Origin: an uncultured Faecalibacterium sp.
Lineage (GTDB): Bacteria; Bacillota; Clostridia; Oscillospirales; Ruminococcaceae
Length of the DNA stretch: 64,000 nucleotides
Direction of reading: 5' to 3'
Assembly: GCA_937907025.1 (NCBI GenBank)
Contig: CALESJ010000035.1
Location: 1 to 64,000 of the forward strand
The notes beneath the pieces are model-generated. The model saw only the letters and a program-made list of their open reading frames with translations. It had not been told where the DNA came from and ran no database searches. Shown piece after piece: positions 18,314 through 25,512 of this stretch (the stretch's first letter is position 1; each line of letters starts with the position of its first letter). Both the position numbers and the translations under genes were made by a program.

Positions 18314-18472
18314 TCACTCACCATTAAACAAACGGACCAGAAAGCCAAAAATCAAGAAACCTACCATACTATAAAAAAACACGTCACGGAACGAAAAGGA
18401 AAATCCATAGATATTCATGGGAATGTTAATACCTTCCCATACAGTGGTCAAAAACTGCCCGAAAACTTCCAC
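18314..18472 (-). CDS. Small phage membrane protein (pVI-like position), 52 aa
   Basis: Reads MEVFGQFLTTVWEGINIPMN... with a membrane helix VFFYSMVGFLIFGFLVRLF. A GTG start at 18472 is preferred: it lies four bases after the stop of the pIII-like gene and follows GGGGGT. A longer TTG start at 18511 would overlap the upstream gene. The location directly after the adsorption gene is that of gVI in filamentous phages; similarity is positional only. Confidence 0.55.
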   Translation of the reverse strand: MEVFGQFLTTVWEGINIPMNIYGFSFSFRDVFFYSMVGFLIFGFLVRLFNGE

Positions 18473-18476
18473 AACA

Positions 18477-20387
18477 TCACCCCCGAATAAACTTGATAAC
18501 CGCAAGAACAATCATCAAGACAACACCGGCACCAAGAACATTAAGAACATCAGCGGGCAAGTACCCAAAAGAAGCCTTCAAGAACTCACTAAAACCACTT
18601 GCCATGGTAAGCAGCGATTCAAAAAGGGAAAACAGACCAGAAATGACCGCCGCAAACAAGTCCCCAAGTCCATTCAATAACGAAAGTATCATATCAATCA
18701 GACCATTCAAATCGCTATCGCCATCACCGTCACCAGTCTCAGGAGTGGACGGCGGTAAAGTGGTTTCGGGATTGTCCGAAGGCGAAGGAGTAGGATCACC
18801 AGGATCAGGGGAAGGCGAAGGCGTTGACGGAGATTCCTCATCATTGCCATAATCAGATAAATCGGTATCTTTGAGAGATTTCCACTCACCATCAAGATAG
18901 ATTGCCGCATCAACAGATTGCCATCCATTGTTCTGATATTGCTGCACATCTTTAACGACATTATCTTCCAGATAGACATATGTATAACCATTTATCGGAT
19001 AAGTAGGACGCACACCGCCAACACGAATATCTGATACAGAGATATTAGACTTTACTGCAATTTGATTTTCAACTCCCTCCTCTGGCAACACCAACACACT
19101 GTTTGTATCAAACGGCTGAGAAGAAGGCGTGTAATCGGAAGTATACAGGATTTTATTAGAAATTCGAATCTCATCAATAGCAAATGTAGTCCAGCCACAA
19201 TACATCCACGGTCCTGTCCCTTTATTGTTATACGCCCGGACACCAGTATCGTTAGAGATCGAATAACCAGAGCTGGTATAAATATTTGCGAAATTAAAAG
19301 AACTATCAATCGATTGTTTGGAACCGTTAACGAATACTACACACTTATTTGATACAGAATCATAAGTAATAGCAACGCTGGTCCAAGTATTAAGAGGTAA
19401 ATCAAATTTTCCAGTGTTAGAAGTATCGTAACAGTTATGAAATATACCGTTATACAAAAATGTGCCTAATACTTCGCCATTATCAAGAGCCGAACGTTTA
19501 GGATCTATACGGGCACTTAAATACTTAATCCGAAATTCAATTGTGTATTTAGGCATGGCACCAACAAAAGGAATTTCAAGTTCTGCAGTTGATGCAATAT
19601 CATTAAAATACAATCCACCATCAAAAAAACCATCAGAAAGCGTAAGATAAGAATGACTTTCAATATCGGGTGCTCCGTTCGCACTACTATCAGAATAATT
19701 GCCATCTAAATGATAAAGGGCCATCGTAGTACCATCATCTTCAACGACTTCTTTATAATTAACCGCATCATATATAAAATACTGGCCCCAAACATCTTCC
19801 ACAGTCAAATTATAAGAATTACGCCCATCCGGCAACTCATAATAATAAATAGAATTTTCATAGGCGGGCACATCGGGCGTACTTGTCGCAGCGGGATAAG
19901 AAACAATTACATATGTATAATAATTTGTAATATAATAGTTTTGATTGTTTACAGTATAGGTGTAGTAATTATATGTCTGATTATAGTTATAAGTGTTGTA
20001 AGTATAACTATTCATGACGTAATTGTTTGTAGAAGAAGAATAACTTGTATAATTCAATGTATTGTTTTGCTGATTCACAATGGAGTAATAACTGGTATAG
20101 CCAGAATTATACAGATTATCAGCGCCACCATCAGAAGGAGCCGTATAATACTTTTTACCCGTTTCCAAGCGGCCCGCACCACCACCACGATATGAGCCAC
20201 CGCCAGCCTGAAAAAGAAGGCAACCACACTCAGGACAATACATGTGCTCAGTCAATACGCCCTGAAACTGAACAGTACCACAATTCGGGCAATGAGTGTT
20301 ATACGAAGTAGCAAAAGCAGAAGCAGGCAAGAGAAGAGAAACAAGCAAAAGCACAGCCACAAAAACGCAACAACATTTTTTACACAT
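18477..20387 (-). CDS. pIII-like adsorption protein with zinc ribbon and LamG domain
   Basis: A 636-residue exported protein. A signal peptide (MCKKCCCVFVAVLLLVSLLL-PASAFA) precedes a Cys4 zinc-ribbon pair (CPNCG...CPECG, about 30-55), a Gly then Tyr/Asn/Thr-rich low-complexity region (about 60-170), a LamG/concanavalin-like beta domain (about 215-420, with YHLDGNYSDSS and WTSVAITYDS), a Pro/Ser/Thr linker (about 530-565) and a C-terminal amphipathic plus membrane helix ending VVLMIVLAVIKFIRG. This is the plan of filamentous-phage pIII: receptor binding in front, membrane anchor behind. LamG suggests a glycan receptor. ATG at 20387 chosen for AGAGGTG four bases upstream. Confidence 0.8.
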   Translation of the reverse strand: MCKKCCCVFVAVLLLVSLLLPASAFATSYNTHCPNCGTVQFQGVLTEHMYCPECGCLLFQAGGGSYRGGGAGRLETGKKYYTAPSDGGADNLYNSGYTSYYSIVNQQNNTLNYTSYSSSTNNYVMNSYTYNTYNYNQTYNYYTYTVNNQNYYITNYYTYVIVSYPAATSTPDVPAYENSIYYYELPDGRNSYNLTVEDVWGQYFIYDAVNYKEVVEDDGTTMALYHLDGNYSDSSANGAPDIESHSYLTLSDGFFDGGLYFNDIASTAELEIPFVGAMPKYTIEFRIKYLSARIDPKRSALDNGEVLGTFLYNGIFHNCYDTSNTGKFDLPLNTWTSVAITYDSVSNKCVVFVNGSKQSIDSSFNFANIYTSSGYSISNDTGVRAYNNKGTGPWMYCGWTTFAIDEIRISNKILYTSDYTPSSQPFDTNSVLVLPEEGVENQIAVKSNISVSDIRVGGVRPTYPINGYTYVYLEDNVVKDVQQYQNNGWQSVDAAIYLDGEWKSLKDTDLSDYGNDEESPSTPSPSPDPGDPTPSPSDNPETTLPPSTPETGDGDGDSDLNGLIDMILSLLNGLGDLFAAVISGLFSLFESLLTMASGFSEFLKASFGYLPADVLNVLGAGVVLMIVLAVIKFIRG

Positions 20388-20450
20388 AGGACACCTCTTG
20401 CGATCTTTTATTTTTGATGTTATCATTGAAAAAAAGGAGGGGTTGCAAGT

Positions 20451-20690
20451 ATGGTTTTCATTTTCAGTGAAAGCGGACTGTCCTACATTGAACGCCTTAT
20501 GTATAAGGGTGCAATAGGTATTTTTTACAGTGATACTCTGAGCGGAATACTGGCATATATCCTCTTTGCGTTTTTCGCTATAATGGCATTCATTGGAATC
20601 CTTTGTACGTTAAAAGCCATAATTATAGGAATTGCGAAGAAAATAAACGCAAAAAGAAGCCCATATAAGTACTACAACCGCAGTAAATAA
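20451..20690 (+). CDS. Small membrane protein on the opposite strand, 79 aa
   Basis: An ATG at 20451 with a very strong AAGGAGGGG nine bases upstream. The product has one long hydrophobic stretch (ILAYILFAFFAIMAFIGILC, then TLKAIIIGIA) and a basic tail KKINAKRSPYKYYNRSK. It is the only plus-strand gene inside the virion gene block, between the pIII-like and coat genes. Superinfection exclusion, immunity or lysis-related roles are possible; none is shown. Confidence 0.6.
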   Translation: MVFIFSESGLSYIERLMYKGAIGIFYSDTLSGILAYILFAFFAIMAFIGILCTLKAIIIGIAKKINAKRSPYKYYNRSK

Positions 20691-20720
20691 AAAAGCCGGA
20701 CGGCCTTGCGACCGCCCGGC
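20688..20720 (-). terminator. Terminator after the coat-protein gene
   Basis: On the minus strand GCCGGGCGG and CCGTCCGGC form a stem with an eight-base loop, followed by TTTTTTATTT. It sits just after the pVIII-like gene, where filamentous phages keep their central terminator. Confidence 0.8.
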
Positions 20721-20729
20721 ATGGGCTGA

Positions 20730-20891
20730 TTAGCCACGCGCAACGCGCTTCAGGCGGCCAAAGATGGAAATGCCGACAGGCACCAGGCTGGCGGCCAGAC
20801 AGAACAGCAGGATGGGCTGGCTAGTGATTTCAGTAACACAAGTACCAGCCAGGCTGAACACATCGGACATGGCAGTAATGACAGTTTCCAT
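20730..20891 (-). CDS. Major coat protein (pVIII-like), 53 aa
   Basis: Reads METVITAMSDVFSLAGTC, then VTEITSQPILLFCLAASLVP, VGISIFGRLKRVARG. A short amphipathic N-terminal part, one membrane helix of about 20 residues and a basic C-terminus (RLKRVARG) that would contact DNA: the standard form of a filamentous-phage major coat protein. An AAAGGAG site is placed 10 bases before the ATG, and a strong terminator follows. There is no obvious cleavable signal peptide, so direct membrane insertion is likely. Confidence 0.75.
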   Translation of the reverse strand: METVITAMSDVFSLAGTCVTEITSQPILLFCLAASLVPVGISIFGRLKRVARG

Positions 20892-20932
20892 AGAGCTTTT
20901 ACTCCTTTCTAGGTTTGTTGTATATGCACCTC

Positions 20933-21169
20933 TTACGAGGGTACAGCGGGATTAACAGGGGCATGAGAAACCGTACCGCGAGCGGTACAGTGATGCGTTT
21001 CGGGGTCGAAGTGAAGTTCGATTGTTGCGTTGCGAGCCATAGGGCCATATGCAGCATCGAGGTCCCCGAGGGTCAGGGCGATGATGGTTGCCAGATAAAT
21101 GGAGCCGTCGAACACCAGAAACGCACCAAAATTCTGCGCGTCCATATAGCTCATAGACAGATTGAACAT
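20933..21169 (-). CDS. Small phage protein of unknown function, 78 aa
   Basis: Starts ATG at 21169, eight bases after AAAGGAG, and reads MFNLSMSYMDAQNFGAFLVF... with a modest hydrophobic region and beta-type segments (NATIELHFDPETHHCTARG). It sits between rep and the coat gene, where many inoviruses encode the single-stranded-DNA-binding pV protein; that assignment is only positional. The segment IELHFDP resembles VEFDFDP in the 22027-22305 product, hinting that the two are distantly related. Confidence 0.6.
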   Translation of the reverse strand: MFNLSMSYMDAQNFGAFLVFDGSIYLATIIALTLGDLDAAYGPMARNATIELHFDPETHHCTARGTVSHAPVNPAVPS

Positions 21170-21174
21170 GATTG

Positions 21175-21879
21175 TCACTCCTTTGAAAGTGTAGAATCAA
21201 AAAGGTCATAATCGCCTGTGACCGGCAAAAAGCCGCCTTTGCAGTTCCGGCCACGGGTGCCATCGTTCATCGGGGTTCGTGCGCGGGAACGTTCGAGGAA
21301 GATGTCCCGCCACATGGCGTAGTTCTTTTTGAAAGTTGCCCAACAACCTTCCTCATAAGCCCAGCGGGCCATTTCATTGAAGGTGTCAAAGGCAGGCATA
21401 TCCAACAGAATTTGAACCTGGTCGTCCTCCATAGCGGACATTCCCGCATGTTCTGAGGGTTCGTCAAATTCGTGGGCCCCGACAATGCTTTTGGGGTATT
21501 GGTACTTGTCCGGGTCCAGCATATGCCACAGATAGACATATGCTTTATACAGGTTGTTCACCTTGCGGATGGTGTTAACTGGTACACCCAATTCCTTGGC
21601 GATGCCCGTGAAGTATCGGGCGTTCGGGAACTGACACACAAAATGCACATGAGGTTTCTTGAGGTCGCCGGGCTTAAAGTCGGGCGGTTCGCCGTCTTTC
21701 TTAAGCCGCTTGTCATAATCGGCTTGAGTGTACACGTCTTGATCATGTAGTGCCCACGCGCAAGGCAGGTGCGTTTGTGCGTAGTCTATAATTGATTGCT
21801 GGCTCTCGGGGTAGAGTACAAACATACATTGCCTTGCGCGGATTTTTGGGGCTGGCCGTTCTTCGCCCAACTTTACCAC
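21175..21879 (-). CDS. rep: Rolling-circle replication initiator (HUH, Rep_2 type)
   Basis: About 234 residues. It has the HUH metal motif PHVHFVCQ (about 80), a preceding CAWALHDQDVY and a downstream YKAYVYLWHMLDPDKYQYPK, where Tyr and the KYQY block correspond to plasmid Rep_2 (pMV158-type) initiators. It would nick the double-strand origin just upstream of its own gene (21903-21950). The start is GTG at 21879 or TTG slightly downstream; AGGTGG lies between, so the exact first residue is unsure. Use of a plasmid-type initiator is common in Gram-positive inoviruses. Confidence 0.85.
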   Translation of the reverse strand: MVKLGEERPAPKIRARQCMFVLYPESQQSIIDYAQTHLPCAWALHDQDVYTQADYDKRLKKDGEPPDFKPGDLKKPHVHFVCQFPNARYFTGIAKELGVPVNTIRKVNNLYKAYVYLWHMLDPDKYQYPKSIVGAHEFDEPSEHAGMSAMEDDQVQILLDMPAFDTFNEMARWAYEEGCWATFKKNYAMWRDIFLERSRARTPMNDGTRGRNCKGGFLPVTGDYDLFDSTLSKE

Positions 21880-21902
21880 CTACTTTGTTAAATTTTGTTT
21901 TT

Positions 21903-21950
21903 TGACACTGACACTGACACTCCAAAGGACGTAGCGCCTTTGGAGTGTCA
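21903..21950 (-). other. Double-strand replication origin: iterons plus nick hairpin
   Basis: Three tandem TGACAC hexamers (21903-21920) run into a 14-bp perfect stem (21915-21928 with 21937-21950). The eight-base loop reads CGCTACGT on the minus strand. The CTACG core matches the nick region of pMV158-type origins (TACTACG), and direct repeats beside a nick hairpin are the standard layout. It lies 24 bases upstream of rep. Confidence 0.7.
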
Positions 21951-21964
21951 GCCTTGCAGCTGAC

Positions 21965-21991
21965 AAAAGGCCGGGCTGCGCCCGGCCTTTT
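21965..21991. terminator. Terminator after the 92-aa phage gene
   Basis: AAAAGGCCGGGC and GCCCGGCCTTTT form a 12-bp stem with loop TGC. T-runs on both strands make it bidirectional; it separates the 22027-22305 gene from the origin and rep. Confidence 0.75.
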
Positions 21992-22026
21992 CTATGGTGG
22001 CGGTTGGGCGTTTTCCGCTGGTGGCA

Positions 22027-22305
22027 TCAGTCCATTACCTGATAGTCGACACAACGGCCATTCGGGTCGAAATCGAATTCGACAGTATGACCGACGAGAT
22101 TGGCAGCAGAGCCGCCCACATCAGCAATGAGCTCGGCGGCTTCTTTCGCCTTCATCTTAATGGTGGTGACTGCCTGCCCGGTGACGCTGCGGGAAGAACA
22201 CACGGCATGGATGACGAAGTTGTCATATGCGATTTTTTCACCAGGCTTGTCACTCGGGGTAAAACTGCCCTGACGGCGTTCAACGCCAACAATTCCACAT
22301 TTCAT
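22027..22305 (-). CDS. Small phage protein, candidate ssDNA-binding protein, 92 aa
   Basis: Starts ATG at 22303-22305 with AAAGG upstream and reads MKCGIVGVERRQGSFTPSDK... The compact beta-rich sequence includes IAYDNFVIHAV and a C-terminal VGHTVEFDFDPNGRCVDYQV. Size and position at the beginning of the phage transcript fit a pV-type single-strand DNA-binding protein, but no diagnostic motif is present. Confidence 0.55.
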   Translation of the reverse strand: MKCGIVGVERRQGSFTPSDKPGEKIAYDNFVIHAVCSSRSVTGQAVTTIKMKAKEAAELIADVGGSAANLVGHTVEFDFDPNGRCVDYQVMD

Positions 22306-22407
22306 GACTTTTTCCTTTCTTTCTCGGCCCCGGCTATCTTGCCGATTTTTGGCCTTTTGTTGTTTGTAACCTCGGTTTTTGGCTACAACGTTAATATAAA
22401 ACTTTTG

Positions 22408-22423
22408 AAGTTTGATGATTTTT
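22408..22423. repeat. Right attachment repeat (attR) of the prophage
   Basis: Second exact copy of AAGTTTGATGATTTTT (first at 14774-14789), just outside the tRNA promoter and just inside the host side of the phage genes. Confidence 0.85.
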
Positions 22424-22434
22424 ACAGCAGGGGC

Positions 22435-22463
22435 TTGACTTTTCAGGCTGCGTATGGTATATT
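22435..22463 (+). promoter_or_regulatory. Promoter of the tRNA cluster
   Basis: TTGACT (22435-22440) and TATATT (22458-22463) with a 17-base spacer, about 48 bases before tRNA-Arg. Confidence 0.8.
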
Positions 22464-22510
22464 AACAAACGCAGCTTGTTCCCGATATATAAGGGGGTCA
22501 AGAACCATGC

Positions 22511-22584
<74 letters not shown>

Positions 22585-22592
22585 TATGTATG

Positions 22593-22669
22593 GTGCCTAT
22601 GGCGCAGTTGGTTAGCGCGCCAGATTGTGGCTCTGGAGGCCGAGGGTTCGAATCCCTCTAGGCACCCCA
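22593..22669 (+). tRNA. tRNA-His (GTG)
   Basis: Acceptor GTGCCTA/TAGGCAC, anticodon loop TTGTGGC giving GTG, T-arm GGTTCGAATCC and an encoded CCA end. A G precedes the first pair (22592), as needed for histidine identity. Confidence 0.95.
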
Positions 22670-22671
22670 CC

Positions 22672-22710
22672 AAAGACCGCACAGTCCTTAAAAAGCTGCG
22701 CGGTCTTTTT
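22672..22710 (+). terminator. Terminator after tRNA-His
   Basis: AAAGACCGC pairs with GCGGTCTTT, followed by further T. Confidence 0.8.
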
Positions 22711-22744
22711 TCTTAGCTTTTTGGCGGTCCAGGCCGCCTTTTGC

Positions 22745-22819
22745 TGGGCCGTAGCCAAGTGGTAAGGCAGCGGACTTTGACTCCGCCATTCGTGAGTTCG
22801 AACCTCGCCGGCCCAACCA
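22745..22819 (+). tRNA. tRNA-Gln (TTG)
   Basis: Acceptor TGGGCCG/CGGCCCA, anticodon loop CTTTGAC giving TTG, T-arm AGTTCGAACCT and an encoded CCA. Confidence 0.95.
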
Positions 22820-22856
22820 AATACGCCCCGTCGAATCCCGGCGGGGCGTATTTTTG
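22820..22856 (+). terminator. Terminator after tRNA-Gln
   Basis: AATACGCCCCG and CGGGGCGTATT form an 11-bp stem followed by a T-run. Confidence 0.85.
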
Positions 22857-22943
22857 TTTATGTGGACGTTTACCGGCCCCGGTACCGGGGCATACTTCTC
22901 TTGCAGGACGGCTCCGAGCCGCCCGAAAGGGAGGTGAATCCGA

Positions 22944-23099
22944 ATGGAAAACTGCGGCGTTTTTTGTGACGTGGACGCCTGCGCCCACAACATCAACTGC
23001 CAGAAATGTGATCTGAGCCAGATCAAGATCACCCACCACACCGATAACGCATCCGGCGTGGATACCCCGCACTTCTGCCAGAACTACGAACAGAAGTGA
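22944..23099 (+). CDS. DUF1540 Cys-rich protein, 51 aa
   Basis: Reads MENCGVFCDVDACAHN, then INCQKCDLSQIKITH and a final TPHFCQNYEQK. Regularly spaced Cys (C4, C8, C13, C19, C22, C45) and the start of the family match DUF1540, short putative metal-binding proteins common in Clostridia and sometimes duplicated. GGGAGGTG lies nine bases before the ATG. Function is unknown. A strong terminator follows. Confidence 0.85.
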   Translation: MENCGVFCDVDACAHNINCQKCDLSQIKITHHTDNASGVDTPHFCQNYEQK

Positions 23100-23117
23100 C
23101 ACTGTCCCGGACAGTGC

Positions 23118-23165
23118 AAAACGGCCCCTTTGCGAAAGAAGCCTTCGCAGAGGGGCCGTTTTTTT
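23118..23165. terminator. Terminator shared by the DUF1540 and CmpB-like genes
   Basis: AAACGGCCCC...GGGGCCGTTT with inner TGCGAA/TTCGCA pairing and T-run; it lies between convergent genes. Confidence 0.85.
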
Positions 23166-23171
23166 GGTTTA

Positions 23172-24470
23172 TCAGCCGGTGTGCACGAACTTGGGATAAA
23201 TGCGCTCCATGCGCTCATTGTCAAAGTGTTCGTCCAGATACACGGCAATCTGGTTGTCGGCAGGTTTGCCCTCAATGCGGGCGGTGTAGCGGGACAGGGC
23301 CGCCGAACTCACGGCCATGTTGACGCACATGAACACCACCAGGCACCAAGTCAGCACGGTGCCGAACCGGCGGGGCAGCTTTTCGATACCGGCGGACAGC
23401 GGGGGATAGAAGACCTTGAACCAGGCTACCGCCGCAAAGCCCCAGAAGAAGCAGTACAGCAGGTTGATACGGCCGCCCAGGTTGAAGGGAATCTTGCTGT
23501 AATCCCAGAACACGGCGCCGAAAACGATCTCGGTAAAGACGCTGCACAGATACTCGTACACGCCGCCCAGCAGGGTACCGGCCACAAACAGCCAGCTGGC
23601 GCTCTTGTCCTTGTACCGGTAGAGCAGCAGGGTCACCAGGGCGATGGCCAGGCCCCACACGATGGAGAAGGGCCCCCACACCAGGCTGGACCGGCTCATC
23701 CATTCCCCGGCGGTGATGCGGCAGAAGATGGTTTCGGCCACATCGCCCAGGAATGCGCCGATGACGAACAGCAAAAACAGCTTGTAGAAGCTGCATCCTT
23801 CGGCAAAGACGGTGCTCTTTTCCCGCTTGGGGCGCTCAAAGTTGGCCTGGGGATAGGCCTTGGTCATGCGGCGCTCGGTACGGCCCAGCACCCACATGCC
23901 CATGTTCAGGGTCAGCGCGGCCAGACGGTTGTGGACTTCCCGGGCCTGGGCAAACCGGTGGCGGATGCCCGCCAGGGTCAGCACCGTGCCGATGCTGTCC
24001 AGCGCCAGCAGGGCCAGCAGCACCCAGATCAGAATCTGCCCGGCCAGAGCAGGCAGCAGGGCAAAGAGGTTCAGCAGCAGGGGCGCCACCCATTTGACGG
24101 CCACCACGCCCAGAACGCCCCAGAACACAGACGCCGACAGGCAGATGTACCCGTCCAGATTGAATTTGCGGTTGGAGTAGTCCCACCAGCGGGTGTCACT
24201 GAACCGTTCCAGGATGTGCCCGCCGATCCATTCCACCGCCGTGGCAATGACGGCACTGAACAGGAACAGGAAGAACCAGTCGGTCATGGCCAGCTCCCGC
24301 AGGCCCACGGTGATGATGCTGCCTGCCACGCCGTAGATCAGGCACAGGGGACCGCCCAGCACGCCGCGGTCCTGATAGCGGTGCTGCCGGATGGCGGTGA
24401 ACAGGACTTCGGCCAGCCAGCCGATGAAGGAATAACAGAAGAACAGCCAGACTAAACTAAAAAATGTCAT
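23172..24470 (-). CDS. CmpB-like membrane protein, duplicated domain
   Basis: A 432-residue membrane protein of the family labelled putative ABC transporter permease (ABC_trans_CmpB). Two similar halves are visible: the first holds FFCYSFIGWLAEVL...WDYSNRKFNLDGYICL, the second FVIGAFLGDVAETIF...WDYSKIPFNLGGRINL. Each has about four or five membrane segments; the WDYS...FNL motif is the family signature. Single-domain members are common in Clostridia; this is an internal duplication. There is no ATP-binding partner nearby, and its true activity is not known. Confidence 0.8.
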   Translation of the reverse strand: MTFFSLVWLFFCYSFIGWLAEVLFTAIRQHRYQDRGVLGGPLCLIYGVAGSIITVGLRELAMTDWFFLFLFSAVIATAVEWIGGHILERFSDTRWWDYSNRKFNLDGYICLSASVFWGVLGVVAVKWVAPLLLNLFALLPALAGQILIWVLLALLALDSIGTVLTLAGIRHRFAQAREVHNRLAALTLNMGMWVLGRTERRMTKAYPQANFERPKREKSTVFAEGCSFYKLFLLFVIGAFLGDVAETIFCRITAGEWMSRSSLVWGPFSIVWGLAIALVTLLLYRYKDKSASWLFVAGTLLGGVYEYLCSVFTEIVFGAVFWDYSKIPFNLGGRINLLYCFFWGFAAVAWFKVFYPPLSAGIEKLPRRFGTVLTWCLVVFMCVNMAVSSAALSRYTARIEGKPADNQIAVYLDEHFDNERMERIYPKFVHTG

Positions 24471-24513
24471 ACAAAAGACCTCTCGGTATCAAAAGGGAGG
24501 GGCGGACGGACGC

Positions 24514-25512
24514 TCATTCGTCGGGCTCGCAGCGCAGGCGCTGTCCGGCGGTGTCGTCGCTGACATAATGGGTGCTGCGGGAAACCTGGTTGTCCAGCGT
24601 TTCGCCGTTGAGGTAGTGGCGCAGATTGCGGGCAAAGATGTCCACAATGTTGTCCAGCGTGCGGGGCAGGCTGAACCTGCCGGAAATATGAGGTGTGATG
24701 AACGCGTTGGGCAGCTTCCACAGCGGATGGTCGGCGGGCAGGGGCTCCGGGTCGGTCACGTCCAGGGCGGCACCGAACAGATGTCCGCTGCGCAGGGCTT
24801 CGGTCAGGGCGTCGGTGTCCACCGCCGTGCCCCGGCCTACATTCATCAGGATGGCACCCGGCTTCATCCGGGCGATGCGGGCCGCATCGAACATATGGGC
24901 GGTTTCGTCGGTACCGGGCAGGCTCAGGGCCACCAGGTCGGCCTGGGGCAGTTCAGCGTCCAGGTCTTTCTGCCCCACCACCCGCACACAGTAGGACGGG
25001 CAGGTGTCGGGGGCGTGGCGGCGTACCCCCACCACCTGGGCACCCATGGCATGGGCCCGGCGGGCAAAGCTGGAACCGATGTCCCCCAATCCTACGCACA
25101 GCACCCGCGCCCCGGCCACGCTGCGCACCGGGCGCTCGATGGCGTTCCACTCACAGCGGTTCTGCCGGTCCCGGTACAGGAACAGGTCCTTGCACAGACC
25201 CAGCCACATGCCCAGCATCCATTCGCTGATGGCCAGCCCGTAGGCACCGGTGGCATTGGTCACGGCGCAGTTCTCAGGCAAAACACCCGGCACCAGATAG
25301 GGGTCCGGCCCGGCAAAGTTGCTCTGGAACCATTCCAGATGGTCGTTTTTGCGGATGCTCGCCACCGGCACGTTGCCCATGATCACATCCGCCCACAGGA
25401 TGTCGGCTTCCTCCGGTTGGGCGCTGAATTTCAGCTCTGCCTCCGGGGCCGCATGGCGCAGCCGGTTCTGCTGCTCCTCGTTCAGCGGCAGGGCTACCAG
25501 GATTCGCTTCAT
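24514..25512 (-). CDS. D-isomer-specific 2-hydroxyacid dehydrogenase family protein
   Basis: A 332-residue NAD-dependent oxidoreductase. The Rossmann motif VLCVGLGDIGSSFARRA (about 138-154), NVGRGTAVDTDAL, and the catalytic Arg/Glu/His region with TDPEPLPADHPLW and ITPHISG are present. Substrate (D-lactate, phosphoglycerate, glyoxylate or other) cannot be told. The ATG at 25512 overlaps the queH stop as ATGA, so the two are co-translated; no link between the functions is obvious. Confidence 0.85.
   Translation of the reverse strand: MKRILVALPLNEEQQNRLRHAAPEAELKFSAQPEEADILWADVIMGNVPVASIRKNDHLEWFQSNFAGPDPYLVPGVLPENCAVTNATGAYGLAISEWMLGMWLGLCKDLFLYRDRQNRCEWNAIERPVRSVAGARVLCVGLGDIGSSFARRAHAMGAQVVGVRRHAPDTCPSYCVRVVGQKDLDAELPQADLVALSLPGTDETAHMFDAARIARMKPGAILMNVGRGTAVDTDALTEALRSGHLFGAALDVTDPEPLPADHPLWKLPNAFITPHISGRFSLPRTLDNIVDIFARNLRHYLNGETLDNQVSRSTHYVSDDTAGQRLRCEPDE

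Larger units (their letters stand above)
14790..22423 (-). mobile_element. Inovirus-like (filamentous phage) prophage with IS30-type transposase
   Basis: A 7,634-bp unit between 16-bp direct repeats, with most genes on the minus strand. Reading on the minus strand the order is: small protein, origin, rolling-circle Rep, small protein, pVIII-like coat protein, terminator, pIII-like adsorption protein, three small membrane proteins, Zot/pI ATPase, packaging-like hairpin, IS30-type transposase. This matches filamentous-phage order (replication, coat, adsorption, assembly) and typical genome size. The codon use and AT-rich stretches (18.3-20.7 kb) differ from the GC-rich host genes. No pIV secretin is present, as expected for a host with a single membrane. 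Confidence 0.88.
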
